Of a stretch of 64,000 bases of DNA, positions 1-8,698 are shown in pieces. This DNA is from JAJDOD01 sp039024895 (GTDB taxonomy: Bacteria; Pseudomonadota; Alphaproteobacteria; Rhodobacterales; Rhodobacteraceae): positions 1 to 64,000 of the forward strand of contig JBCCPJ010000018.1 in NCBI GenBank assembly GCA_039024895.1. The letters are read 5' to 3'. The notes beneath the pieces were generated by a model. It saw nothing but the letters and a program-made list of their open reading frames with translations. It was not told where the DNA came from and made no database searches. Position numbers and translations under genes: made by a program. How positions within the stretch are numbered: the stretch's first letter is position 1; the number at the start of each line of letters is the position of its first letter.

Positions 1-410
1 GTAACCGGCGTCAGGTTGTCCCAGTGCTCGACAATCATACCGTCTGCGACGCGGAAGACGTCAAACCCGATTAGGGGGGTGGGGCCTGCGTTGTCCCAAC
101 GGCTGTGCAGGGCGACTGTGTCGCCATCTACGATCACCCGCACAATCTCGCCTTGGAGGCCACCGACAGGTTGAAGCTTGCTGGCGAGGCCCTGCAACGG
201 CTCCGGCCCATCGGCCACACTTGGGTTGTGGTTGATGTAGTCGGGCGAAAAGTAGTCGGTGACACTGTCAGCGTCTCCCGCCATCAGCGTGTTGGTCAGC
301 GCTTCCACGACATAGTCGCCGAGGTCTTGATGGCTATCGGCGAAGGCCGCGCCTGTTGTCATTGCGACGTAAGCGAGTCCTGCGAGGCTTTTTCTGAATA
401 TCTGATTCAT
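1..410 (-). CDS. SnoaL-like (NTF2-fold) exported protein, 3' end outside window
   Basis: I translated this from the start codon at 408-410 to the left edge, giving about 136 residues with no stop. The first 24 or so residues are a Sec signal peptide ending in Ala-Phe-Ala. The rest has the pattern of SnoaL-like proteins: DYFSPDYINHNPSVADGPE early, then a stretch on dose and value (VDGDTVALHSRW) and the ending FDVFRVADGMIVEHWDN. Proteins of this family are small alpha+beta barrels; some are polyketide cyclases, but most exported ones have no known substrate. It is the last visible gene of a minus-strand group (cupin, membrane protein, this gene) 25 bases after the membrane protein. The family call is firm; the function is unknown. 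Confidence 0.75.
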   Translation of the reverse strand, partial: MNQIFRKSLAGLAYVAMTTGAAFADSHQDLGDYVVEALTNTLMAGDADSVTDYFSPDYINHNPSVADGPEPLQGLASKLQPVGGLQGEIVRVIVDGDTVALHSRWDNAGPTPLIGFDVFRVADGMIVEHWDNLTPV

Positions 411-435
411 TGCTTTTCTCCCGTGATTGACTGAA

Positions 436-822
436 TTAGATGGATGGGGCCAATGCGGCCCTTAAACTGATGGCGCAGCAGATCGCATCGAGTGCGAGCA
501 GCACGCCAACAACGGCGATCATCGCCGCCCCGCCATCGACATTGATGGTTGCGATGAGGTCGCCGAGTTCCCGCCCAATGGCGCCTGCGAAGGCGACGGC
601 ATAGACGGCGGCAGACCGCAGAAGGATGGCTAGACACATGGCCAGCCCGAGCCCGAGGGTCCGCCCAGCCCAGCCTAGAGCAATCCCGTCAGCTCCATCG
701 ATGTAGTTGACGGCGGTGGACGGGTTAGCGAAGGCCCCGATGCCCAAGGCAAGGCCGCCGAGCGCCAAGACTAGTCCGTAGCCGACAACGAGCCATGGCA
801 AGTTTTCTGGTTTAATTTTCAT
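436..822 (-). CDS. Small four-helix membrane protein of unknown function
   Basis: The gene encodes about 128 residues with roughly four hydrophobic segments: one right after the basic start MKIKPENLPW, a second around the Gly-rich WAGRTLGLGLAMCLAILL, a third near AVYAVAFAGAIG and one at the C-terminus. A longer reading to 870 is open, but the ATG at 822 is preceded by GGAAGAGG at nine bases, so I place the start there. I do not recognise the family with certainty; small DUF4345-like membrane proteins look similar. It lies between a cupin gene and the SnoaL-like gene on the same strand and probably shares their transcript, under the divergent LysR regulator. Confidence 0.55.
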   Translation of the reverse strand: MKIKPENLPWLVVGYGLVLALGGLALGIGAFANPSTAVNYIDGADGIALGWAGRTLGLGLAMCLAILLRSAAVYAVAFAGAIGRELGDLIATINVDGGAAMIAVVGVLLALDAICCAISLRAALAPSI

Positions 823-933
823 TGGATAGTACCTCTTCCTATGCGGCCTTACCGTCATCTTCCGAGGCACAGCGCAGCCATCCCTTGCGGCGGCTCAGCC
901 TCAAGGATCGTTCAGTTTCGTATTGCAATGGCG

Positions 934-1401
934 CTAGGGTCGGTTGGGCACGTCGCCTAGATTGACGATGTCGTACTTAGCATTCAGGGCATCCATCTTT
1001 GCCTGATCTGCAAAGTCCTCATCGGTGTAAGTTGCGATTTCCGCCAGATATTGGTCGAAGCCCGCAGGCTGGTAGATCATCAACATCCGACCGGCTTCAC
1101 AACCTTTCGCCATGGTGCAGGCGTGGGGCACACCCGGCGGGACGTGGATGCACGTACCCGGCTTGACGGTCACCCAGTCTCCGTCGAGATAGAAGTCAAT
1201 CTCGCCTTCGAGGATGTAGAAGGTCTCAGCATGATACTTGTGGAGGTGGAGGCCTAAGCCGAAGTTTGCTTTGAGGTTGTCCTCCATCAGCGTGTACATA
1301 CCGCCCGTGTTCTCGGCCGACACTTTGACGAAGGTGTGGTCCGCCGACCAATCGTAGTTGGTCCCTTCGCCCGGCGGGAGCAGTGTATAGCGTTGCGTCA
1401 T
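934..1401 (-). CDS. Cupin-domain protein
   Basis: A 155-residue single-domain cupin. The first cupin motif is visible as LHLHKYHAETFYILEGEIDFYLDG, in which the paired His, the Glu and the Gly are the usual metal-ligand and turn positions, and the second motif as PGTCIHVPPGVPHACT, supplying the last His. The length fits small cytosolic dioxygenase- or isomerase-like cupins. It has no signal peptide. It begins a minus-strand group with the small membrane protein and the SnoaL-like protein, and is transcribed away from the LysR gene at 1632, the usual layout of a regulator and its target. The substrate cannot be read from the sequence. Confidence 0.8.
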   Translation of the reverse strand: MTQRYTLLPPGEGTNYDWSADHTFVKVSAENTGGMYTLMEDNLKANFGLGLHLHKYHAETFYILEGEIDFYLDGDWVTVKPGTCIHVPPGVPHACTMAKGCEAGRMLMIYQPAGFDQYLAEIATYTDEDFADQAKMDALNAKYDIVNLGDVPNRP

Positions 1402-1631
1402 CGTTAACCCCGAATTGATGTTGCCCGAAGGCTAATTCAGAGTTTTCGTACACAAAAGCTGGGCTATATCGATTTCTCTGTTCGCCATACCGAACACTGT
1501 TTTGATTGTTTGGTCGGCCTGTTTGGGCGAAACTACGGCACGCTTGTTCTGTGTCGCATCATGATTTGATCAGCCACTAGCCAGATTGAAACTCTGACCA
1601 AGCGCCGAAGTTCAAGCTGCTTAGGCGAAAC
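1402..1631. promoter_or_regulatory. Divergent promoter region, cupin versus LysR
   Basis: This 230-base gap separates the start of the cupin gene from that of the LysR gene. It is AT-richer than its flanks. I see no unambiguous T-N11-A palindrome or sigma-70 hexamer pair, so its regulatory role is inferred only from the divergent arrangement. Confidence 0.4.
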
Positions 1632-2531
1632 ATGCTCGACGAAATCCGCCAGATTGCCATTTTTGCCAAGGCTGTGGAACATGGCTCGTTTCGTGGCGCT
1701 GCGCGGGCGCTCGATATATCGCCATCTGTCGTAAGCCATCATATTGCGAAGCTTGAAGAGAGGTTAGGTGTCGCTCTTCTCTACCGCTCGACCCGCAGCA
1801 TCTCACTAACCGAAGACGGCGCGAGACTGCTCGAAAGTGCGCAGGTCATGATTGACGCGGCTCAGGCTGGACTTCATTCGCTCGCACATCGTGGCAACGC
1901 GCTCACTGGCCTCGTCAGAATTACACTCCCGGGAATACTTGCCCAATCCGTCGTCACAGACCGGCTCGTCAACTTTGCGCGTGAACACCCCGGCCTTGAG
2001 CTTGAACTGGATTACTCCGATTCAGTACGAGAACTCATTAGCTCTGGCTTCGATCTAGCAATACGGATGGGCAAACTGGAAGACAGCGCCTTGAAAATGC
2101 GAAAGTTGAACGAGTTTGCCCGCATCGTGATTGCGTCACCTGTCTACATGGAGGAGCGCAAGCCGCCGGAAACCCCCGGCGATCTCGCCGAGCTAGATTG
2201 GATTGGACTGTCACAGGTCCCACTCAAACCGAAGTTCGTCCACCCGTCTGAGAACTCTGTCAGATTGAAGCCAGAACCTGCTCATACAGTGAATAATGCA
2301 CTCGCGCTGCTTCAAATGGTCAGATCGGGCGCTGGCATCGGAATTCTGCCAGATTGCATTACCGGTATCGACATCGAAAGTGGGCGTATACAGCAGCTTT
2401 TGTCGGATTGGCGTTTGGACCCGATAGGCGTTTACGCGCTATGGCCGCCGAACGCACCCAAAGCAGGACTAGCGCTTCGTCTGGTTGATTACCTTGTTGA
2501 TCAGTCTGCGCGTTCTCGTTCAAAAGCCTGA
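1632..2531 (+). CDS. LysR-family transcriptional regulator
   Basis: A 299-residue protein of normal LysR length. Residues 1-60 form the winged helix-turn-helix (AVEHGSFRGAARALDISPSVVSHHIAKLEERL, then LLYRSTRSISLTEDG), which is typical of the AaeR/PA2206-like branch of LysR proteins. Residues from about 90 form the periplasmic-binding-protein-like co-inducer domain, with VRSGAGIGILPDCI near the end. It is divergent from the cupin gene, which it probably regulates. It ends only about 40 bases before a decayed transposase, so the right border of this group is an old insertion point. The inducer is unknown. Confidence 0.9.
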   Translation: MLDEIRQIAIFAKAVEHGSFRGAARALDISPSVVSHHIAKLEERLGVALLYRSTRSISLTEDGARLLESAQVMIDAAQAGLHSLAHRGNALTGLVRITLPGILAQSVVTDRLVNFAREHPGLELELDYSDSVRELISSGFDLAIRMGKLEDSALKMRKLNEFARIVIASPVYMEERKPPETPGDLAELDWIGLSQVPLKPKFVHPSENSVRLKPEPAHTVNNALALLQMVRSGAGIGILPDCITGIDIESGRIQQLLSDWRLDPIGVYALWPPNAPKAGLALRLVDYLVDQSARSRSKA

Positions 2532-2572
2532 ATGATCCACAGATTACTTTCTTTCTAAACCTCAACTGCTGT

Positions 2573-3015
2573 GTGACCGTCCGCACAAAAATGGGCGCTG
2601 ACGACGTCCTCGAAGCGCTTTATCCGCTGCTTCTGAGGCAAGGTGCCTCAGAGTATATCCGATCAGACAACGGGCCTGAGTTCGCTGCTGAAGCAATGCA
2701 AGACTGGCTTCGACGCCCCTCTCGGCAGATTGCTTTGCAATCGCCTGCCGGGCAGTGGTTGGAATCAAACCGATCCGCATCCATCCGGGCCCGCCCTGGG
2801 AGAACGGCTACAATGAGCGGTTCAATGGCACACTGCGCCGGGAGGTTCTCAATGCGGCGTGGTTCACGACGACCGAACAGGCCCCGACCGTCATCAAACA
2901 CTGGCTCAGACAGTACAACCACACCCGGCCGCATCAGGCACTCAACATGCGTCCACCGGTTCCAGAAACCACATTAGAGAAGTCAACGATTAGTGGCCCA
3001 TGGATAGGGGAATAG
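2573..3015 (+). mobile_element. IS3-family transposase remnant, frameshifted and 5'-truncated
   Basis: Two overlapping frames carry the C-terminal half of an IS3-type (rve/DDE) integrase core. The first, from 2573, has SDDVLE-like GADDVLEALYPLL, then YIRSDNGPEF with the second catalytic Asp, and stops matching at DWLRR (about 2716). The second resumes at about 2758 with VGIKPIRIHPGPPWENGYNE, containing the catalytic Glu, and continues with TRPHQALNMRPP to 3015. About 41 bases (2717-2757) separate the two matching pieces and shift the frame. The helix-turn-helix OrfA, the first Asp and recognisable terminal repeats are absent. It cannot encode an active enzyme. It sits between the LysR gene and the glycan cassette and may mark the edge of acquired DNA. 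Confidence 0.85.
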
Positions 3016-3191
3016 ACACTATGTCGTGCCAGAAACACTCACTTATCAAATCGACCGAAGCTGTCCCATTGACCCCGAAGTCTGATAAGACAAAGCAACT
3101 TACTTGGTTCATAAGCGTCGGCGGCTATTAAAAGTCGTAGTTGGCGGCAGTGCTTCGGAAAAACTAGGAACTATGTCACCAGCTCTACTCA

Positions 3192-3596
3192 ATGACCTTT
3201 TTTAACCTATCACAAGTCGAAAAAACTGCTGTTAAGCAGTTTATGCGTTTTGCCATCGTTGGCACGCTCGTCGCACTGATCTACTTCGTTCTCTTCGTCT
3301 GGCTGTCGGCCAGCTTGACGCCATTCTTAGCCAATACGATTGCCTATGTGTCAGCTATCACGTTTCAGTACTTTGCACAGTCGAGTTGGACCTTTGAAAG
3401 GAACGCGTTCGTTGTAGCCCAATTTCTCAAGTTTGGAGCTACTATGATTCTTGCTTACTTTGTGGCGACACTTGTCACAACCATAGTAGGACCCGCGTTC
3501 AACTGGCCAAGATATGTTGCGGGCGGCGTCGTTGTTGTCGTATTGCCGATAATGAACTTCATCATCTTCAAGATTTGGGTATTCCGGAGCCGTTGA
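3192..3596 (+). CDS. GtrA-family membrane protein (putative polyprenyl-linked sugar flippase)
   Basis: A 134-residue protein with four predicted membrane helices and the GtrA signature: FMRFAIVGTLVALIYFVLF in helix 1, the central aromatic segment FQYFAQSSWTFER, and the C-terminal VVLPIMNFIIFKIWVF. GtrA proteins are thought to flip undecaprenyl-phosphate-linked glucose, made by a GtrB enzyme, to the periplasmic side, where a third enzyme transfers it to O-antigen. A GtrB-like GT2 (6247-7263) and a large membrane protein (7328-8698) lie nearby. Its stop overlaps the next start (TGATG at 3594-3598), so it is translationally coupled to the methyltransferase. The ATG start has only a weak upstream ribosome site. 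Confidence 0.88.
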   Translation: MTFFNLSQVEKTAVKQFMRFAIVGTLVALIYFVLFVWLSASLTPFLANTIAYVSAITFQYFAQSSWTFERNAFVVAQFLKFGATMILAYFVATLVTTIVGPAFNWPRYVAGGVVVVVLPIMNFIIFKIWVFRSR

Positions 3597-4375
3597 TGCA
3601 GCAAGAGAGTGGACACGTTTATTCCAGCCTTTTCTTTGATTATACGGATGCCGGAGCGCGCCGCTCTGCCGAGTATTTTGTAAAAACTCTTTTCCCGGTT
3701 TTGTCCGTTAGCTCGGTCGCTGATTTTGGTTGTGGACGTGGAACATGGTTGAGAGAATGGCAACTTGCAGGCGTTGAGACGATCGTGGGAATTGACGGAG
3801 ATTACGTCGAGCGAAGCGAACTGAAGATTGCGGAAAGTCAGTTTCACGCCCACGATATTACACAATCTATTGATCTGGGGCAGCGCTTTGATCTTGTTCA
3901 GTCGCTGGAAGTTGCGGAGCATCTGCCCGAAGACGCTGCAGAACAGTTCGTAACTACATTGACTGAACACGGAAACCGCATCCTTTTTTCCGCAGCTGTT
4001 CCAGGGCAAGGCGGCGAGTTTCACGTAAACGAGCAACCACTGGACTACTGGCGAGAAAAGTTTGCTGCCCGCGGATATATGCCCTACGACTTCGTTCGTC
4101 CGATCCTTGCCAAAGAAACCGAAGTCGAGCCCTGGTATAGATTCAACTCAATAATGTACGTGAACGACGAGGGCGCGGCCAACTTGCCGGAAATAATCAA
4201 AGCGACACGTGTTGAGGGTGGCGCGCCCTTTTCCGACTACTCTGACCTCGCCTGGAAGCTTCGCCGCGCTGTCGTCGGTCGTTTGCCACAATCGACTATA
4301 AATCGCATCTCGCAGGTTAGAGCTGAGATGATTGCAAGGCGTGCAAGAAGCAGAGCCGCTCGCCAAACGTCCTAA
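3596..4375 (+). CDS. Class I SAM-dependent methyltransferase
   Basis: About 259 residues with a Rossmann-type methyltransferase core. Motif I is SVADFGCGRGTWLREW, followed by an acidic residue after strand 2 (VGIDGDYV), then DLVQSLEVAEHLPED, which is the motif IV-V region of the Methyltransf_11/23 group. The C-terminal tail is basic (MIARRARSRAARQTS). An upstream in-frame TTG at 3575 lies inside gtrA; the ATG at 3596 has GGAG six bases upstream and overlaps the gtrA stop, so I prefer it. Its 3' end overlaps the convergent asnB-like gene by four bases. The setting suggests methylation of a surface glycan sugar, but the acceptor is not known. Confidence 0.85.
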   Translation: MQQESGHVYSSLFFDYTDAGARRSAEYFVKTLFPVLSVSSVADFGCGRGTWLREWQLAGVETIVGIDGDYVERSELKIAESQFHAHDITQSIDLGQRFDLVQSLEVAEHLPEDAAEQFVTTLTEHGNRILFSAAVPGQGGEFHVNEQPLDYWREKFAARGYMPYDFVRPILAKETEVEPWYRFNSIMYVNDEGAANLPEIIKATRVEGGAPFSDYSDLAWKLRRAVVGRLPQSTINRISQVRAEMIARRARSRAARQTS

Positions 4376-6234
4376 TTGAAGTCATTTTTTGTGGCGACAT
4401 ATTGCAAGCTTAGCCAACACCACAGGAAGTAACGATAGTCAGCTGACCCTGATTGATGTGCGGCGTGCGCGTTTGTTGCGAAGTCATTGTTTAGATTTGG
4501 TATATTTATGTTTCCAACGTCGTGTAACTCGCGCATCCACTTCTGAAGCGGTATCCCGAAGCCCTTTTTTTTCCGATCTACAATCTCGGTAGGAAGCATG
4601 CGTTTCGCGACCTGTTTAAGAAGATACTTTCTTTGCGTGCCTTTCAATTTAAAGCGCGTCGGAAGGCGCTGGCAAAACTCGGCAATCTCATTGTCGAGAA
4701 AAATAGCCCTCGTTTCCAGCGAATGCATCATGGCGGCTCGGTCCGACTTTGTTAGGATATCGTCCTGGAGATAGAAGCGCGTGAAGAACTCAAGCGCTTT
4801 ATCAACTGGCTTCGTGCTTTGGCTAGTTTCCCACAGAGAAATTGCGTCTTCGTAGACATCTTCGGCACGCACCTGCATGTTTAGGAGATCAGAAACTTCC
4901 GTCGGCTCTAAAGGCGACATCCAGACAGGTAGCCGCATCTTTTCAGGATAGGATATGCCCATCAATGTCCGGCGAAGCTTGAAATCGAGGCTCATGTTGG
5001 CGTTCGACTTTGGCAGCAACCCAACCAAATCGCGCAATCTACGGTGACCCCAGCTTGGGATCAACTCCCCATAGAGCTTTGCCAGTTTCAGCGCCACGAA
5101 AGGGTCATAGCCAGCAAACAGTTCATCACCGCCATCGCCCGAAAGCGCAACGGTCACATGCTCGCGTGCAAAGCCGCACAACAATGATGTCGGCAAGATA
5201 GATGCATCGCCTAGAGGCTCATCCATTCTCCCAAGAACTTCGGGAGTAAGGTCCGTGGCATTCCCGAGGTCCAAAACACGCTCATTGTGATCGGAAGCGA
5301 AATGCGTTGCCACGGTCTTGGCGTAGCGACTCTCATCGAAGGATTTTTCAGTAAAGCCTATGGTGAAAGTCTGAAACGGGTCACCAGCATGCCCATTGCT
5401 GAGAGAACCGAGGACAAGACTGGAGTCGATGCCGCCAGATAGAAACACGCCAACCGGCACGTCGCTCATTAGTCGACGCTTGGCACTTGCGGAAAGAAGC
5501 GCTTGCAATTCGTCCACTAGCGCGTCTTCATTTGTTTCTTCGAGGCTGTCGTCCGGGGAGAGAACAAACTTGTAATATGCGCGTTCTTCAACTGACATCG
5601 TGGACAACGAAACCGTCATGCAGTGCCCACCAGGCAACTTGCGGCACCCCTTGAATAGGGCGTGCGGCGAAGGGATGTACCCATAGGCGAAGAACTTCGC
5701 CAGTGCACCCATGTCGATCGTCGTCGAAACTGACGTGTGCTTCGTCAACGCGATAAGCTCACTCGCAAAGGCAAAACTCGATCCTTTGGCCGCGTAGTAC
5801 AGCGGTTTCTCACCAAACCGGTCTCGCGCCAGAAACAGCTGAGCCTTTCGGCGGTCCCAGATCGCAAAAGCGAACATCCCGTTCAGGCGGCGAGGCAGAT
5901 CGGCGCCCCATTCCTCCCATCCGTGCACCAAGACCTCGGTATCAGAACCAACAGTCTGAAACCGGTGCCCGAGGTTTTCGAGCATTCTGCGCAATTCAAC
6001 GTGGTTGTAGATCTCGCCGTTGTAGATAACCCCAACATCACCGGTCTCGTTCCACATCGGCTGATCGCCTGTCGCGAGATCGACAATCGCCAGCCTACGA
6101 TGACCAAGGAAGACCGGCACATCTGCCTCAACGTGGTATCCCGCTCCGTCCGGTCCCCGATGTGTTAAATGATCTGTCATTCGCTGGAGATCGTCTCGGT
6201 TTCCGTTGCCGAGAAAGCCAGCTATGCCGCACAT
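4372..6234 (-). CDS. asnB: Asparagine synthase (glutamine-hydrolysing) family amidotransferase
   Basis: A 620-residue AsnB-type protein. The N-terminal class II glutaminase starts at MCGIAGFLGN, with Cys2 as nucleophile, followed by RGPDG and RLAIVDLATGDQPM; the glutaminase loop YNGEIYNHVELR is intact. The synthetase domain has the PP-loop LSGGIDSSLVLG near residue 265 and LSGDGGDELFAGYDPF. All catalytic motifs appear complete. In glycan clusters such enzymes often make amides of sugar acids or amino-acid substituents rather than free asparagine. It is 12 bases downstream of the GT2 gene on the same strand, so the two form one transcript. Whether it serves asparagine synthesis or glycan amidation cannot be told from the sequence. 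Confidence 0.92.
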   Translation of the reverse strand: MCGIAGFLGNGNRDDLQRMTDHLTHRGPDGAGYHVEADVPVFLGHRRLAIVDLATGDQPMWNETGDVGVIYNGEIYNHVELRRMLENLGHRFQTVGSDTEVLVHGWEEWGADLPRRLNGMFAFAIWDRRKAQLFLARDRFGEKPLYYAAKGSSFAFASELIALTKHTSVSTTIDMGALAKFFAYGYIPSPHALFKGCRKLPGGHCMTVSLSTMSVEERAYYKFVLSPDDSLEETNEDALVDELQALLSASAKRRLMSDVPVGVFLSGGIDSSLVLGSLSNGHAGDPFQTFTIGFTEKSFDESRYAKTVATHFASDHNERVLDLGNATDLTPEVLGRMDEPLGDASILPTSLLCGFAREHVTVALSGDGGDELFAGYDPFVALKLAKLYGELIPSWGHRRLRDLVGLLPKSNANMSLDFKLRRTLMGISYPEKMRLPVWMSPLEPTEVSDLLNMQVRAEDVYEDAISLWETSQSTKPVDKALEFFTRFYLQDDILTKSDRAAMMHSLETRAIFLDNEIAEFCQRLPTRFKLKGTQRKYLLKQVAKRMLPTEIVDRKKKGFGIPLQKWMRELHDVGNINIPNLNNDFATNAHAAHQSGSADYRYFLWCWLSLQYVATKNDFN

Positions 6235-6246
6235 GGCCTAAAGGTC

Positions 6247-7263
6247 TCAAACATTAATGGTTTCGCGAACGCTGTAGGGCAATCTTCCTTGCGATTCAAA
6301 GTATGTACGTACCAGGATCTCGGCGAGTAGGCCCATTAAAAAGGTCATGATACTCAGCATAAAAAGCATGGCAGACAGGACCGGCAGTGGGGTCTGAATC
6401 ATTGATGTGCCGAAAAAGACCTTGAGAATGATCATGTATATGAACGCCGCAAAAGCCGCAGCCATGAACGCCAACGCCGTCCCACCGAAAACATAGATCG
6501 GCTTGACCAAGTAGGACGAAAAAAACTTGATCACCATCAAGTCCAAGATGACCTTCATGATACGATTGAGCCCGTATTTCGACTGGCCGAACTGGCGTGC
6601 ACGATGGTTCACCGGTAGCTCGACCACGCGCGCACCCATCCAAGATGCGTAGATCGGAACGAACCTATGCATCTCGCCGTAAAGACGCACGCCGCTTAGA
6701 ACGTCCTTTCGGTATGCCTTCAGCGTGCAACCGTAGTCGTGGAGGCGGACGCCGGAAATTCTGGATATCACCTTGTTCGCAACGCGGCTTACAAAATTGC
6801 GGCGAATTGCGTCATCCTGACGGTTTTTCCGCCATCCCGACACAACGTCGTAACCCTCTTCCAATTTCTCAAGAAGTCGGGGAATGTCTTGCGGATCGTT
6901 TTGTAGGTCGGCATCGATCGGAACGATTGTATCACCTGTAGCGTGGTCAATCCCCGCCATCATGGCTGCCGTCTGGCCCGCGTTCCGCCGAAACTCGATG
7001 ACTTTAAAACGTCCATCGTTTGCCGCCAATTCTGCAAGTACCGCTGAGGAGTTATCCCGGCTCCCATCGTTGATGGCAATAATCTCGAATTCCCGGTCAA
7101 GTCGGTCTAGCACATCTACGAGCTGTTTATAGAGCAACGGAAGGCTCTCTTCTTCATTGAAGATCGGCACAACAACCGACAGCTTGTGGATCGATGCAGC
7201 TGGCGCTCCGAAGACACGCTCTTGGTCTGAACTGATATTGGGGCTCTCGTTCATTAGTGACAT
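6247..7263 (-). CDS. GT2 polyprenyl-phosphate glycosyltransferase (GtrB/DPM1/ArnC-like)
   Basis: A 338-residue enzyme. Residues 28-200 form a GT-A fold: VVPIFNEEESLPLLYKQL, then DREFEIIAINDGSRDNS, GQTAAMMAGIDHATGD and the metal site IVPIDADLQNDPQDIP. The acceptor loop has RRNFVSRVANK and HDYGCTLKAYRKDVL, and MHRFVPIYA with HRARQFGQSKYGL is typical of GtrB-like enzymes. Two C-terminal membrane helices follow (FGGTALAFMAAAFAAFIYMI and a segment near AMLFMLSIMTFLMGLLAEI). The expected reaction is transfer of a hexose from UDP-sugar to undecaprenyl phosphate at the inner membrane. The partner GtrA is on the other strand at 3192. It starts divergently from the large membrane glycosyltransferase at 7328. 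Confidence 0.92.
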   Translation of the reverse strand: MSLMNESPNISSDQERVFGAPAASIHKLSVVVPIFNEEESLPLLYKQLVDVLDRLDREFEIIAINDGSRDNSSAVLAELAANDGRFKVIEFRRNAGQTAAMMAGIDHATGDTIVPIDADLQNDPQDIPRLLEKLEEGYDVVSGWRKNRQDDAIRRNFVSRVANKVISRISGVRLHDYGCTLKAYRKDVLSGVRLYGEMHRFVPIYASWMGARVVELPVNHRARQFGQSKYGLNRIMKVILDLMVIKFFSSYLVKPIYVFGGTALAFMAAAFAAFIYMIILKVFFGTSMIQTPLPVLSAMLFMLSIMTFLMGLLAEILVRTYFESQGRLPYSVRETINV

Positions 7264-7327
7264 GTTCAGGGAGTAGTTGCTAGGTACCAGTCACTATTAA
7301 CAGCATCGGTAAAAATTGAAACCGGCT

Positions 7328-8698
7328 ATGCGCAACTCCTTCCTCTTTCTCCTCTGTGTAGCCTTCTACCTGCTCGTTGCGGCATTCGTCGGGCTTGGGT
7401 TCGATTTCGACGCAACACTTTCGATTTCGAAACAAGAGGCGAGCGCCTCCGTCTGTGCAGAGCCAGTCGTCCCGCTGCAGTGCCGAGATTTACCCCTGAC
7501 AATGCAATCGCCACCAGAAGATTACCTTGTCTTTTTTGGTCCATCTGACGCAGGCAGCTATGTTCGTGGGGCAATAGATCTAGTTGAAACCGACGCGCCG
7601 TTGAAAGTCTGGTCCCGGTCAGGATATGGCACTTGGCCACCGGGCATGTTTTTTCTGAACGGATCTGCGCTCGTTTTGAATGTACCGATTGGCGTTATGC
7701 AATGGCTCTTTGCAGCCTCTCTTTGGTCAATAGCTCTTTCGCTCGCAGGTCTTTCAATTGCTCGACGGTTCGACAATAGACTTTGGATGCTGGCGCCGCT
7801 GCCTGTCTTGTTCCTACCACTATTTGCGACGAACTTTTTGCATTATGGAATTGTCATGTCTGAGAGTTCGTCATCGGCACTTTTTATGATTGGCCTTCTC
7901 TTGCTAGCATTTCCTGTCCCATTCGGACGTGCAAAGTACTGGGTTTGGTTCTTGTCCGGCATCGTATTTGCGGCCGCTGTCATGATGCGCGCACAGGTGC
8001 TTTACATTGCCCTATTCGCCATGCTCGGTTTTGTCACTCTGACATTGGTCGCCCTAGTGTCTCGACGCTTCGTAAGTAGCTGGCGGCGGCCTGCCGTCGG
8101 TTTCTTTGTCGGCTTTTTCTGTGGAATGCTGCCTTGGATGGAAGCAAACGGTCGGCTCTACAGTGTTGATTACGCGTATTCCTTGCCGTTCATTGTGGCT
8201 GAATACCCGAATGCAGGCGAGCGCAACTGGCTCGCGCTCGGGGGAATCCGATCTGCTTGCATTGTTGACGAGCAGCGTTGTGAAGAAATCCGAACCAGCT
8301 TTGAGGCAGGCGGAGTAAGTTATCACGAGATGCGCTCAGAAATTCTGACTTCCTTTTTCACCCATCCTGGCGATTTTATCTCTCACAAGCTTCCAATTCT
8401 CGTGACGTACTTTATGGCCGACAACGCGTATCCCGCGGCTACGGTTTACAAATCGATGAGCATGGAAAACGTCATATACCTTGCCATTTTCACACTTTCC
8501 TTGATCTACTTGGCGAGTAAGCGGGACGTGAACTCCTTCGGCGTCGCAGTCCTGCTGCTCCTGCTGCTGTTCTCGATTGTCGGACCACCTTTTGCGATAC
8601 ACTACGAGGTTCGATACCTCTACCTTGCCAAGGTGTTGATGTTAACATCGCCACTCCTTGTTCTTGGTCGAAAGGATTTGTTCTGTTTGAGGCGTTGA
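7328..8698 (+). CDS. Polytopic membrane protein, probable GT-C glycosyltransferase (GtrC position)
   Basis: About 456 residues with around ten hydrophobic segments, beginning directly with RNSFLFLLCVAFYLLVAAF. The first external loop carries SDAGSYVRGAIDL, which resembles the acidic DxD/DE loop of GT-C enzymes that use polyprenyl-phosphate sugars, followed by WPPGMFFLNG. I do not recognise a specific family. An in-frame TTG at 7316 is possible, but the ATG at 7328 is more usual; neither has a strong ribosome site. It is divergent from the GtrB-like gene with a very short gap. With GtrA and GtrB homologues nearby, it is a good candidate for the third component that transfers the sugar to a surface polysaccharide; this is inference from context. 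Confidence 0.6.
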   Translation: MRNSFLFLLCVAFYLLVAAFVGLGFDFDATLSISKQEASASVCAEPVVPLQCRDLPLTMQSPPEDYLVFFGPSDAGSYVRGAIDLVETDAPLKVWSRSGYGTWPPGMFFLNGSALVLNVPIGVMQWLFAASLWSIALSLAGLSIARRFDNRLWMLAPLPVLFLPLFATNFLHYGIVMSESSSSALFMIGLLLLAFPVPFGRAKYWVWFLSGIVFAAAVMMRAQVLYIALFAMLGFVTLTLVALVSRRFVSSWRRPAVGFFVGFFCGMLPWMEANGRLYSVDYAYSLPFIVAEYPNAGERNWLALGGIRSACIVDEQRCEEIRTSFEAGGVSYHEMRSEILTSFFTHPGDFISHKLPILVTYFMADNAYPAATVYKSMSMENVIYLAIFTLSLIYLASKRDVNSFGVAVLLLLLLFSIVGPPFAIHYEVRYLYLAKVLMLTSPLLVLGRKDLFCLRR

